Shown here in pieces: positions 10,901 to 20,797 of a DNA stretch of 64,000 nt. Below the pieces are notes generated by a model that was not told where the DNA came from, ran no database searches, and worked only from the letters and a program-made list of their open reading frames with translations. Source of the stretch: Bacteroidales bacterium (GTDB lineage Bacteria; Bacteroidota; Bacteroidia; Bacteroidales; WCHB1-69). The stretch spans positions 62,001 to 126,000 of the forward strand of contig JAFZIP010000005.1 in assembly GCA_017554325.1 (NCBI GenBank), in the 5' to 3' direction. Position numbers and translations under genes: made by a program. How positions within the stretch are numbered: position 1 is the first letter of the stretch; every line of letters begins with the position of its first letter.

Positions 10901-13900
10901 CGGCAAGCCGACCAAGACTGTGGACATCAACGGCAACGAGATGCGCTACGCTTACGACCAGGCGGGAAGGAATGTGATGATTCTGGCACCCAACGAGAAA
11001 GACGCTGGCGCTCCCTACACAATCAGGATGGAGTACCGTCCTAAAAACTATGCCTTGACCGACATCTTCGGGTATAATGCAGGAAAAAGCCATGCCATCA
11101 CTTCTCATTACGACTGCCAGCATCCAAGCAACCCTATACGCACCACGCTCATCACGGACGGCCTCGGCAGGCTGCTGCAGACCAAGAAAGACGCGGAAAT
11201 CAACGGACAGGAAGTCAGTCTTGTAACCGGGAAAGTGGTGTACGACTGCTTCGGCAGGACGGTGAAGCAGTACCACCCGTTTGTCGAGCCGCTGGGCACG
11301 GAAAGTATATATAACGACTCGCTGACCGCAGGCACGGCCACCGTGACGGAGTACGACATCCTGGACCGGCCAAGGCGTGTGGAACTGCCCACCCACGAGG
11401 AGACCCTGACCGAATACGGTTTTGAGACTTACGGGGGACGGACTCTCTTCCGCACCACCATTACGGATGCCATGGGCAACATCGTGCGGATTCTGAAGGG
11501 CACCATGGGACAGCAGATCAAGCAGGCTGCGCCATACAATACGGAGACGCTTTTCGAGTACGATTGCCTGGGACGGCTGACGAAAAGCACTGATCCAGAC
11601 GGATTTCAGACCACGTATGAGTATGACATGCTCGGGCAGATGTTTCACAGGAACCATCCCGATGCCGGGGACGATTACTACGAATACGATCTGGCGGGCA
11701 ATCTTGTCCAGCACTTCAACGGGGCTGGAGAGGAGGTTTCCTACTCATACAGATACAACCAATTGACGGACATCAGCTATTCGCAATATCCGGCGAACAA
11801 TGTGCATTACACTTACGGCACCAATGCCGACACCGCCATCAATGCCGCCGGCAAAGTGATGTTCCGTAAAGATGCTTCCGGCTGGCAATCATATAAATAC
11901 GGGAAACTTGGTGAAGTTACGGAAAATATCCGTACATTTGCGCTCCCGTATGAAAACCAGACTTATACCTTCAAGATGCAATACGAATACGACAGCTGGA
12001 ACCGCATTCAGAACATGACCTACCCCGACGGGGAGGTCGTGAGCTACAAGTACGACCGCGGGGGCATGCTTGACAAAGTGACGGGACACAAGGACAATGC
12101 GGATTACACATACGTGGAGGGCATCTCGTACAACCGCTTCGGCCTGAAGGACACCGTATGGTACGGCAACAACACTCAGACTGAATATGTTTACGACACA
12201 CTCCAGAGATTGAAGGTTTTGATATCCAAGTCGTCCGCATATCCAGGCACAACCGGACTCATGCAGAACATCGAGTACACATACGACCGCGTCGGGAACA
12301 TAACATACGCTGAAAACACGGCGCCGGCTCTCCCCAACGGCTTGGGCGGAAGTTATATAAACTATCACGAGTACGACAACCTTTACAGGCTCGTGTATTC
12401 TACCGGGGCATGGAACGGAGTGCGCCCTGTCAGCTACGAGGCCCAGATGGCTTATCACGACAACGGGCGCATGGCAGAAAAGGAGATTTCGGCAAGCAGC
12501 TATGAGCAGACACCGTATCTGAACAACTTGAACACGGTTGCATATCATTACGACTATTATTACCAAAATGCCGGCCAGCCCAACACGCTGACGCAGATCG
12601 GACCGGCTCCTGGACAGCAGTTCTGGTGGGACGGCAAGGGCAACATGGTTCAACACAAGATTCCCGACAAGCTGGAGCGCAGTCTCTGCTGGGACGAGCA
12701 GAACCGGCTCATGGGGGTGGCGGACAAGCAATACTTGTCTCTTTATCAATACGATGCGGATGGGGAGCGGACATACAAGCTGACGGGCGAGTTGACCCAT
12801 CAGAATGTCAGCGGCAATTGGAGTTCATGCTATCAGTTGGACAATGCCACCCTGTATGCTTCCCCCTATCTGGTGGCCACTTCAAAGGGTTACACCAAGC
12901 ATTACTACGCAGAAAACGAGCGTGTGGCCAGCAGGATTGGCGGCGGCGGGCTGGGAATGATATCGGTCAGCATAGTGGAACCGGACACGTTCTCGGCAAA
13001 GAAAGAGGCCAACGTGCAACATGCCAAGGCTGTGACGCAGTGCCTTACGGACAAAGAATACGCAGGGCATTCCTTGATGGAAGGACTATATGAGTGGAAG
13101 GACATCCTACAGGCCGAGTCAGACTGTTACTGGTACCACCCCGACCACCTGGGCAGTTCGTCCTGGATAACCTACTCTGATGGGAAGGCCGTGCAGCACC
13201 TGCATTATATGCCTTGGGGCGAGGACTTTGTGAACCAGCGGACAACCGATTACGCCGCCCGTTTCACCTTCTCCGCAAAAGAGAAGGACAAAGAAACTGG
13301 CTTTTCCTACTTCGGGGCACGGTACTACACCTCCGACCTGAGCATCTGGTTGAGCGTTGATCCGATGGTGGACAAGTATCCTTCGATGTCGCCGTATGTT
13401 TACTGTGCAAACAACCCGATAAAGCTGGTGGATCCGAATGGGGAAGAGATAATTGCATACGATAATTATTCAAAAAAAATGATAAAATCATATTTGAAAA
13501 CCATATTCGGAACGAATCATTTATTTAGATTTTCTGGCAATACATTACGAGTCAATAAGCGTTCATTTGACAAATATCATCAAACAGCTTCAAAAGACCA
13601 AAAAAAATTATTAGATGGTTTTTATGAGTTGTGCAATAAAACAGAAAAAGCAACAGTAAAAGTTGCTGATAACACAGATAATTTTACCTTTGAAAAAAGC
13701 GAGGCTATTAGAAATGCCGATGGGGAGATTGTAGGAGGACGCCTAACAGGCAAAGGTACTATAGTTCCTAATAAAGGTGGCGGTGCATCCTTGTGGAGCA
13801 ACTTTTTTTCGTCGTATCTTGTCGGTATAGATAATTCTGTGAACGATAATTTAGAAGCAGAAGACGGTGGAAAAACCGGGAATCCTGCAGCTACATTCAC

Positions 13901-14045
13901 CCACGAATTATTGGACGAAGTTCTTAATTATCATGTCAATAAAACAATAAATGACGGATCCTCAAAATTGGACAAAGTCTCATATCAAAATACTGCTTTA
14001 CGCGTGATGAAGTGTAAACAAAGAAATGGCAGGGATCATGAATAA
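4944..14045 (+). CDS. Giant SpvB/RHS-repeat polymorphic toxin
   Basis: The 3033 residues begin with a signal or membrane segment (LLTIIAVLVAITLAMFSI). An SpvB/TcaC-like domain follows from about residue 275 (GTANLSYPIEIPAGRQG, GWLGVGWDISIPSI). Six FG-GAP/VCBS-like D-x-N/D-G-D calcium-type loops lie between about 685 and 1650 (LADLDGDGLADK to LTDINGDGYVDY). Many YD repeats run from about 1900 to 2720, then the RHS core (HPDHLGSSSWITYSDG; FGARYYTSDLSIWLSVDP). The core ends at DPNGEE (about 2830). The last 200 residues are variable and encoded by clearly AT-rich DNA. They include FTHELLDEVLNYH, possibly a degenerate zincin site, but not a proven one. By family knowledge, RHS shells enclose and release such C-terminal toxins. 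The small gene overlapping its stop is the likely immunity partner. Confidence 0.88.
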   Translation: MKQSLLTIIAVLVAITLAMFSIDTAGYQYSSRSYRTYSYHPDPDTRSGDGDVTPSLLRMDNTDDSSLPMVETITNESFPPLMISNSPLGTPPAMLETSAMAELTPSQLPPLDAGMVNVTGGFDEDMQTAGYRVNPMPGEFAIAVPYDPTLLPQGFTEDDIQTYVYDRQYHRWVAIQRDSVNEAELLVCSRFRPWEKGLSHTRNDLSNPQDALTQVQDMMSFAPQGGGGDSPLDFINAVLKTPEMPETSAYTPTSIKELKAADPLEGITLIQPPTANNMGTANLSYPIEIPAGRQGMQPNLALTYSSSGGNGWLGVGWDISIPSITVETRWGVPRYRTAWESEVYLYEGEQLVTKDNVTGGFRKLAHHTNDTMSISRLSGNIQHFPRKNEAYDSIVRHGSGPDNYWWTVTHKNGVTDYYGKYASDNGVNNSCVLRTGAGNSSGAIAHWALAESVDPSGNSVRYYYSVLQHPGVNNASVMGKQIYIDSIRYTYHEDAPSRYKIHFVRKGGRDDVTVSFNRGFKEVTAEVLCYIEISFDEEVLRRYMFYTENKRKSQYKTRLTDVVRIDSINDFHYCDTELSMLEQYGFFGVRTNFDYFDAPSGNAMFSDPVSIDLHTSNDNLHSFFITNPFNVGNEGKASALGATKGKSWNIGGTATIGLGPVVPLTSLSVGGNFNYSRSKSEGILTLADLDGDGLADKLFKSGDTLYCRKQIFDSDTTFHFGPAKPVVGASDFLVEGSSTTAWGLQASAGCSYSGSWPKTTSTTSVYFSDVNGDGLMDLITDKGVLFNVTEKGNDTVKFKEFYTMAIANGEDEIPDIVVTHPGVCGGIIFDGAVNDSVACTVEWELVGQFNIKNIGGSSHAAALADSLMNTGMYECVFRYPHYDSTGVDYQSETGLLEIYRKSIRCTPVPADPDLETVKVWVVQRNGTVNVRSRIQLLNDSSESHAQSKRCDGVQYAIQVCRDVNVDGQYRLFSSTTPEILVRDTIPDSVHVMHDTTVAGVYVSEGDIIMFRLISGENRSFDKVKWNQDITYTSFGNDSVVQLDAYSMNANHYNSEQDYLVSGKMFFQAHKNNSRYAMTIDCLPRPNSSDTAILTVVLFKDSILTQIPYLLRGNQSRTINMGDSLNENDFIRFILVATNYGSFDVRPHIQYMFPDTINGNPVTDTVHYYPPVQAIINNYKQTALDTVYHWLFGPLYRGWGQFAYNNNDTVAGMAVKDTVIKLSRLVVDLRAHPTDQSQAQSDSAAISTFQPTQETDKTQEQSTMTQAFTSSGAYDPLSPSTGWVEMQPDSRHGAWVGYGNINYIVRDTISNTRMPEYVADSTTADIVEYDHPVPVVPQGFEAKTIRKQNMTKLKNHSLSLSIPVVPISVGVSRSTGDNTILTDYMDLNGDRYPDIIGQVYVQYSQPWGGIGPMSALESHVQVVSSSSTVSEGANFGGSYSTPSRNTSNNPKGAKISFNGSGNAGVSLGGGSDHTSFTWMDVNGDGLPDKVNALGSVALNCGYGFLPFEKWSVTAVREGNSRNFGTSFGGSFNIGQASIGGGVGLNVSRNSTDRMLADFNGDGLPDIVETSGSGLRVMYNKGAGRWSGWETVSTIPFISYGQSYSESLDLSVTLGFTFWSILKVCVGISGSPYGKSFSKDSVQLTDINGDGYVDYVTSSSENSMTVRYNRSGKTNLLKKVTNFTGSTMEMDYVLSRPCYEKPQRSWNLDTLAVEDPNSSLAGSVSHTKFVYEDPRYDRYERMDYGYARVTTREHDTDRNDTLYRYTVEEYNNRDFIKRGRKTRDCVYDADNKPYVEHLYDAVVHDFTGSVVADGSCARNDVYVAKESVITNWYEGLPSPQITSVVMRVYDRHRNVTEYTHCGDTTHFGEWFRAEIDYAEGMPLNMTALPVQIIVKNHAGNTIQKRTASYDGKGRLLELARYNTGGAASLYNFAYDTCGNMIQAVLPKNDSNQRINMAFYYDTVVRSYPVKVVNASLGYLSTADYDYRFGKPTKTVDINGNEMRYAYDQAGRNVMILAPNEKDAGAPYTIRMEYRPKNYALTDIFGYNAGKSHAITSHYDCQHPSNPIRTTLITDGLGRLLQTKKDAEINGQEVSLVTGKVVYDCFGRTVKQYHPFVEPLGTESIYNDSLTAGTATVTEYDILDRPRRVELPTHEETLTEYGFETYGGRTLFRTTITDAMGNIVRILKGTMGQQIKQAAPYNTETLFEYDCLGRLTKSTDPDGFQTTYEYDMLGQMFHRNHPDAGDDYYEYDLAGNLVQHFNGAGEEVSYSYRYNQLTDISYSQYPANNVHYTYGTNADTAINAAGKVMFRKDASGWQSYKYGKLGEVTENIRTFALPYENQTYTFKMQYEYDSWNRIQNMTYPDGEVVSYKYDRGGMLDKVTGHKDNADYTYVEGISYNRFGLKDTVWYGNNTQTEYVYDTLQRLKVLISKSSAYPGTTGLMQNIEYTYDRVGNITYAENTAPALPNGLGGSYINYHEYDNLYRLVYSTGAWNGVRPVSYEAQMAYHDNGRMAEKEISASSYEQTPYLNNLNTVAYHYDYYYQNAGQPNTLTQIGPAPGQQFWWDGKGNMVQHKIPDKLERSLCWDEQNRLMGVADKQYLSLYQYDADGERTYKLTGELTHQNVSGNWSSCYQLDNATLYASPYLVATSKGYTKHYYAENERVASRIGGGGLGMISVSIVEPDTFSAKKEANVQHAKAVTQCLTDKEYAGHSLMEGLYEWKDILQAESDCYWYHPDHLGSSSWITYSDGKAVQHLHYMPWGEDFVNQRTTDYAARFTFSAKEKDKETGFSYFGARYYTSDLSIWLSVDPMVDKYPSMSPYVYCANNPIKLVDPNGEEIIAYDNYSKKMIKSYLKTIFGTNHLFRFSGNTLRVNKRSFDKYHQTASKDQKKLLDGFYELCNKTEKATVKVADNTDNFTFEKSEAIRNADGEIVGGRLTGKGTIVPNKGGGASLWSNFFSSYLVGIDNSVNDNLEAEDGGKTGNPAATFTHELLDEVLNYHVNKTINDGSSKLDKVSYQNTALRVMKCKQRNGRDHE

Positions 14046-14433
14046 AAAATTTGTTCTATTATTAACAATTGTTGTGTTTATATTTTGTGGATTGTTGCGA
14101 GGACAGTCAACCAAGCTTTACTTTAACAAAAGCGACAATATACTTTTAATATTTCCACATCAATGCATAGAAAATAATCACATTCTGGTTAATTATGATT
14201 CAATGTATTATTTCAATGACACACTTTTCCTATTGTTTCCTGACGAAAGGAAGCGTCTTGAAGATTGTGAAGGAGGCTATGAATTACAAGGAGTTCTATT
14301 TAAAAAAAAATCTTTTGTTTTGGATTTTAAACATAAAGTCTCCTCAAATTATATTTGTATTCAAATTAATGGAACAATAATCTTTCTGAAAAAGAGTAGG
14401 AAGAATAAGTTTCGTCAGTTTTTTATAAAATAA
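14038..14433 (+). CDS. Small exported protein, candidate immunity protein for the RHS toxin
   Basis: The ATG at 14038 overlaps the RHS stop codon and gives 131 residues with a signal peptide (MNKKFVLLLTIVVFIFCGLLRGQ); an upstream ATG at 14026 would put four residues before it. The body has no motif I recognise. It is Lys-rich at its end, and the DNA is as AT-rich as the RHS tip and unlike the GC-richer core. Position, translational overlap and shared composition suggest that tip and this gene arrived together. An immunity protein exported to the periplasm would fit a toxin acting there. No sequence evidence for binding exists. Confidence 0.55.
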   Translation: MNKKFVLLLTIVVFIFCGLLRGQSTKLYFNKSDNILLIFPHQCIENNHILVNYDSMYYFNDTLFLLFPDERKRLEDCEGGYELQGVLFKKKSFVLDFKHKVSSNYICIQINGTIIFLKKSRKNKFRQFFIK

Positions 14434-14630
14434 GAATTTGTTCGGAGTTTGATAATTCAAGCAATATAATATTCTTCCAACATACCTATTATACAACAGT
14501 GTAAATATCAGCAAGCAAAACAATCTCTATTACGACAATATGTTGTGAATCATGAACGATTATTTTGTAATTTCGCAGCGTAATGAACGACACATTATTG
14601 ACATATTGCCCCATTAAAACCTCGCTTTCT

Positions 14631-14877
14631 GCCCGTTTCACCTTCTCCGCAAAAGAGAAGGACTCCGAAACCGGCTATTCTGTTACCTCGCTGCGCTCGG
14701 TTTCCTCCTCTTCGCTCAGCCAATGCCAAACGAGTTTGGCTTGGCTTTCGCTCATTCGTCGGTTTGGTTCAAGGTATTACAGCAGCGCGATCTGAGCATC
14801 TGGCTGAGTGTCGATCCGCAGGCCTTGAAATATCCTCATCAGTCGAACTATGTTTATTGTGGTAATAACCCTATTGT
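14631..14877 (+). pseudogene. Orphan RHS core tip, interrupted and frameshifted
   Basis: The stretch opens with ARFTFSAKEKD, identical at the DNA level for over 30 bases to the full RHS gene at 13257. After ETGYS, about 82 bases (14681-14762) of unrelated sequence replace the expected YF. FGSRYYSS then follows, two extra bases (14787-14788) shift the frame, and DLSIWLSVDPQALKYP, YVYCGNNPI continues in the new frame. It has no intact start or toxin domain. This is a displaced RHS tip of the kind left behind when tips are exchanged. Confidence 0.8.
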
Positions 14878-14915
14878 ACCCGTGTTCCGTGGCGGAAAAC
14901 ACATTAATATTATTT

Positions 14916-15829
14916 TTAATGCTTCAACGCCGCAATCAATCGCTCCAATTTGAGCATATCAAGGGCATTGAGTGAGACTGTCTTGACCGCGCACCATCTC
15001 AAGGGACGTTTCAACAGACGGAGCACCAACCCGACGAGCCCGGTCATATACACCTTCTTGCAACGGAGATAGGTCTGGAGCAATCGGCTGTCTTTCACAA
15101 AGTCTGCCGGCAACTTTTGCGCAGTGTAGAGGGCTGCCAGATTGTCCACCGCACACATCACCTTGTCCACATACACCGCATTGGCATCCAAGCCGTCGTG
15201 GTACATTTCATTGTCAATATGGCTGACGGAAATCTTTTTCTGCTGCAGCTGGTAACCGAAGAATGTGTCTTCAAATCCATATTGAGTGAAATTTTCATCA
15301 AACGAAACCTTCTCGAAAACGGCTTTGGAGACCAGCATATTGAACGGTGTAAAGGAACAATAGGGATTCATGTTGCGGATAGCGGCGGTTTTCTGTTCCC
15401 GGGCCAAGCCATACTTCCAGCGAAGACGGAATGCCGGATCAGGGGTCATCTCGCGATAAGCCACACCACCCAACACAACAAAAGGTAGCTCGGGATTCTG
15501 ATGAAAACGGATGTACTGCACATACTGGGAGATGAAATTGGACTGCTTCATACCCGCATCACAATCCAGGAAGAGCAGGAACGGATAGTGAGCCGCCTGT
15601 GCCAGATGGTTGCGGATTTTGGAACGGCCCATATTGCCATGATGTTGCACGTAGGTCACCTCCGGCTCCGCCACGAGACTATGATTCTCGCTGCATATCT
15701 TCAGATCGGGGGACGCGTCATCCTCGACGATGATCTCAAACGGGATATTCAGCTGACGAGCCTGATGGAGCAAGTCGTGGACCAGAGGCTGCACGTCATA
15801 GTTATATGTCGGCAGGAGTATGGAGAGCA

Positions 15830-15830
<1 letters not shown>
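14916..15830 (-). CDS. Family 2 glycosyltransferase
   Basis: This 304-residue protein begins [16 protein letters not shown] and has [10 protein letters not shown] and [10 protein letters not shown], which match the nucleotide-sugar-binding and DxD-type motifs of GT-A fold family 2 enzymes. [15 protein letters not shown] matches the acceptor-side ED motif. It has no obvious membrane segment except a weak one near 275-285. Its ATG overlaps the stop of the ATPase gene upstream in a TAATG arrangement, so the two are translationally coupled and probably share the gyrB transcript. Sugar donor and acceptor cannot be read from sequence. Its 3' end abuts the degenerate RHS tip. Confidence 0.85.
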
Positions 15831-18587
<2,757 letters not shown>

Positions 18588-18608
18588 TTATTATTTTCAT
18601 AAAACGAG

Positions 18609-18616
18609 CAAAGATA
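18609..18616 (-). promoter_or_regulatory. -7 promoter box of gyrB
   Basis: Reads TATCTTTG on the minus strand, 27 bases before the gyrB start. Confidence 0.5.
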
Positions 18617-18656
18617 TGAAAAATATGGTTATCCTCGGTATTTTTTTTCAAAAAAA

Positions 18657-18687
18657 ACGCTGTTGCGACATATAGCCACAACAGCGT
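18657..18687 (-). terminator. Terminator of the kam operon
   Basis: On the minus strand a 9-bp perfect stem (ACGCTGTTG/CAACAGCGT) with a 13-base loop is followed by eight T residues. It lies 24 bases after the kamE stop. Confidence 0.85.
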
Positions 18688-18710
18688 GAAATCAAGGGAG
18701 TTAGAAGGCA

Positions 18711-19499
18711 TTAGCCGTGCATTCTGCGATCCATTTCCTGGGCAATGTAAGAGGCCACATCGTCAGCGTAGGTGTTCATGCCAAAACCGGCATCGAAGCC
18801 CAGCTCTTTGGCCAGCTCGTGCGTGATACGCGGTCCGCCGGCGCACACGATGAGCTTATCACGCAAGCCCTCCGCCTCCAGCATCTCAATCAGCTCCGTC
18901 ATGTTCTTGATGTGCACATCTTTCTGCGTCACGGTCTGCGACACGAGCAACGCGTCAGCGTGCAATTCCACCGCCTTGGCGATAAACTCCTCGTTAGGCA
19001 CCTGACTGCCCATGTTGAGCGCATCGAACATGTCATAGCGTTCAATGCCATAGTGACCGGCATAGCCCTTCATGTTCATAATGGCATCAATACCCACCGT
19101 ATGCGCATCGGTGCCCGTGCTGGCCCCCACCACCACGATTTTGCGACCGATATGCTCGCGGATAAACTGGTCCGTCTCCTGCATGGACCACACCGTGGAC
19201 TCCACCTTGGGCACGTGAATCGTGGTAAAATCCACTGTATGGGTTGTCGAACCGTAACAGTTGACAAACGTAAAACCCTCGGTCAATTCCTTGTAGAAGA
19301 CCACCTGCGGGTTTTCAAAGCCCATCTTCTTCAACAGCTGCTTAGCCGCTTCCACTGCCTCGTCGCCACAGGGCACCGGCAGCGTGAAGCTCAACTGCGT
19401 CTTACCGTCATTCATCGTATCTCCGTACGGTTTCACACGGGTTAAATCTAACGTCTGATCAAAATCCTTTTGATCCATTGAATATAATCCACCACTCAT
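18711..19499 (-). CDS. kamE: Lysine 5,6-aminomutase beta subunit (cobalamin-binding)
   Basis: With KamD this protein forms the adenosylcobalamin- and PLP-dependent enzyme that moves the terminal amino group of D-lysine or beta-lysine in lysine fermentation. The B12-binding motif DxHxxG is present as DAHTVG, with the cobalt-ligand His at residue 133. The PLP-binding Lys of the family is present at residue 144 (MNMKGYAG). Both numbers agree with those I recall for the clostridial enzyme. Downstream GAGxN-like features (VCAGGPRI) complete the Rossmann-like domain. It is the last gene of a three-gene operon ending in a strong terminator. Other pathway genes (kamA, kdd, kce, kal) are not in this window. 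Confidence 0.93.
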   Translation of the reverse strand: MSGGLYSMDQKDFDQTLDLTRVKPYGDTMNDGKTQLSFTLPVPCGDEAVEAAKQLLKKMGFENPQVVFYKELTEGFTFVNCYGSTTHTVDFTTIHVPKVESTVWSMQETDQFIREHIGRKIVVVGASTGTDAHTVGIDAIMNMKGYAGHYGIERYDMFDALNMGSQVPNEEFIAKAVELHADALLVSQTVTQKDVHIKNMTELIEMLEAEGLRDKLIVCAGGPRITHELAKELGFDAGFGMNTYADDVASYIAQEMDRRMHG

Positions 19500-19502
19500 A
19501 TT

Positions 19503-19545
19503 TAAAAAGTTTAGAGTTTATAGTTTAGGGTTTAGAGTATTTGTT
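19503..19545. repeat. Low-complexity TTTAGAG-type intergenic repeat
   Basis: Degenerate copies of TTTAGAG/TTTATAG fill the gap between kamE and the DUF362 gene. The same text occurs at 30298-30355 and, on the other strand, at 20755-20797 and 34270-34330. Confidence 0.6.
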
Positions 19546-19550
19546 TTTGG

Positions 19551-20720
19551 TTATTTCTTATTCTCTTTTTCTGTCTGTTTGACGGCTTCCTCAAGCGTGA
19601 TTTGCTTGCCAGTAGCCACATCAATAAGAATGTATTTGGTATGGCCCATGCCTAACTTTTCGGCGTATTGCAGCTGTTCCATGCCGCTGACGTGGTTCAC
19701 CTCCTGGAAGACATGTTCGCATCCGTAGGCCTTGGAGGTCAGATCCTGACAAGCCTGGTCGATAGCCACGATGTCCCTGGAGGCCACCGCACCGATGTCG
19801 CGCATGAAGGGCTTCGGTGCACGCGAAGAGCAATCGCAAGAACTGGAGATGTTGGCCATCACGTTGATGAAGACCATCGGACGGTGATCCATGAGCACTT
19901 TGGTGTATTCCACCAACTTGTCCAAGAAGCGCGTCTCGTCATAACCCGTGTTGTCAGGCGAAAAGAGTTTGAGCGGGCACTCGGCGATACATTTCGCACA
20001 TCCAATACACTTGGTCGTGTCAATCATCGGGCCGTTGTCATCCACATTAATAGCCAGAGCGGGACACTGGTTGGCACAACGGTTGCAGTGATAGCACTTG
20101 TCCGGCGTGTTCACCTTGGGATAGTTGTTGGCGTGGATGGCCATCTTGCCACCCGGCGAAGCCATACCCATGCCCACATTCTTGATGGCACCGCCGAAAC
20201 CGGAAGAACCATGCCCTTTGAAGTGGGAATAGATGATGTAATAGTCGTAGTTCTCAAAATGATCACCCGTACGCACTGTCTTGCAGTATTGGAAATTGTC
20301 ATCACCCGTATAAATCTTCTCACCGTCGGCATCCAGAATATCAATAGGAGCAAAGGTAAAGCCATGCTCCTGAGCCAGTGCAATGTGGGATTTGGTAAAA
20401 CGGCGGTCGCTGACATACAGCACATTCGTCTCCACAAACGTGGGATGCACCTGATCCACCAGCGGATGCAACAACTCTGGGTTCAGGAAATTCTGATTTC
20501 CTCTTTCACCGAAATGCACCTTCAAACCAACCTTCATATCGGGAGCAAGGTTCACGTTCAGGGCATTGTAGAGTCTCTGTATATTCTCCGGCGTGATTTC
20601 GCTGCAAAAATAGACCACCGACACGTCCGAAGGCAACTTTTCCTGCTTGGATTTCTGCGCATGCACAACCGTAAACACCGCCATCAAACCGCACAGAATC
20701 AAAAAAAACTTTCTTTTCAT
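19551..20720 (-). CDS. Exported DUF362 protein with two [4Fe-4S] ferredoxin motifs
   Basis: A signal peptide (MKRKFFLILCGLMAVFTVVHAQ) starts at Met 20720; an ATG six bases upstream is also in frame. The DUF362-like body (VGLKVHFGERGN; FKGHGSSGFGGAIKN) contains two ferredoxin-type clusters, CYHCNRCANQCP (Cys 211, 214, 217, 221 counted from the upstream Met) and CIGCAKCIAECP (240, 243, 246, 250). By family knowledge these proteins are thought to carry electrons or handle metals; no reaction is established. It sits between kamD and kamE on the same strand, which suggests a link to lysine fermentation. The predicted export does not fit with a cytoplasmic mutase. Confidence 0.8.
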   Translation of the reverse strand: MKRKFFLILCGLMAVFTVVHAQKSKQEKLPSDVSVVYFCSEITPENIQRLYNALNVNLAPDMKVGLKVHFGERGNQNFLNPELLHPLVDQVHPTFVETNVLYVSDRRFTKSHIALAQEHGFTFAPIDILDADGEKIYTGDDNFQYCKTVRTGDHFENYDYYIIYSHFKGHGSSGFGGAIKNVGMGMASPGGKMAIHANNYPKVNTPDKCYHCNRCANQCPALAINVDDNGPMIDTTKCIGCAKCIAECPLKLFSPDNTGYDETRFLDKLVEYTKVLMDHRPMVFINVMANISSSCDCSSRAPKPFMRDIGAVASRDIVAIDQACQDLTSKAYGCEHVFQEVNHVSGMEQLQYAEKLGMGHTKYILIDVATGKQITLEEAVKQTEKENKK

Positions 20721-20754
20721 TTGCATACAATTATTTGGTAAAAAACACTCTTCT

Positions 20755-20797
20755 ACTCCTCTAATCTCTAATCTATAATCTATAATCTATAATCGTT
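20755..20797. repeat. Low-complexity CTAATCTATAATC-type intergenic repeat
   Basis: Tandem degenerate copies of TCTATAATC/TCTAATC lie between kamD and the DUF362 gene. Confidence 0.6.

Noticed and set aside
10599..11714. 371-codon minus-strand frame inside the RHS gene
   Set aside because: Shadow of the YD-repeat region; no start context or motif.
13897..13940. Active HExxH metallopeptidase in the RHS tip
   Set aside because: The text is HELLDE, not HExxH; only a degenerate resemblance can be claimed.
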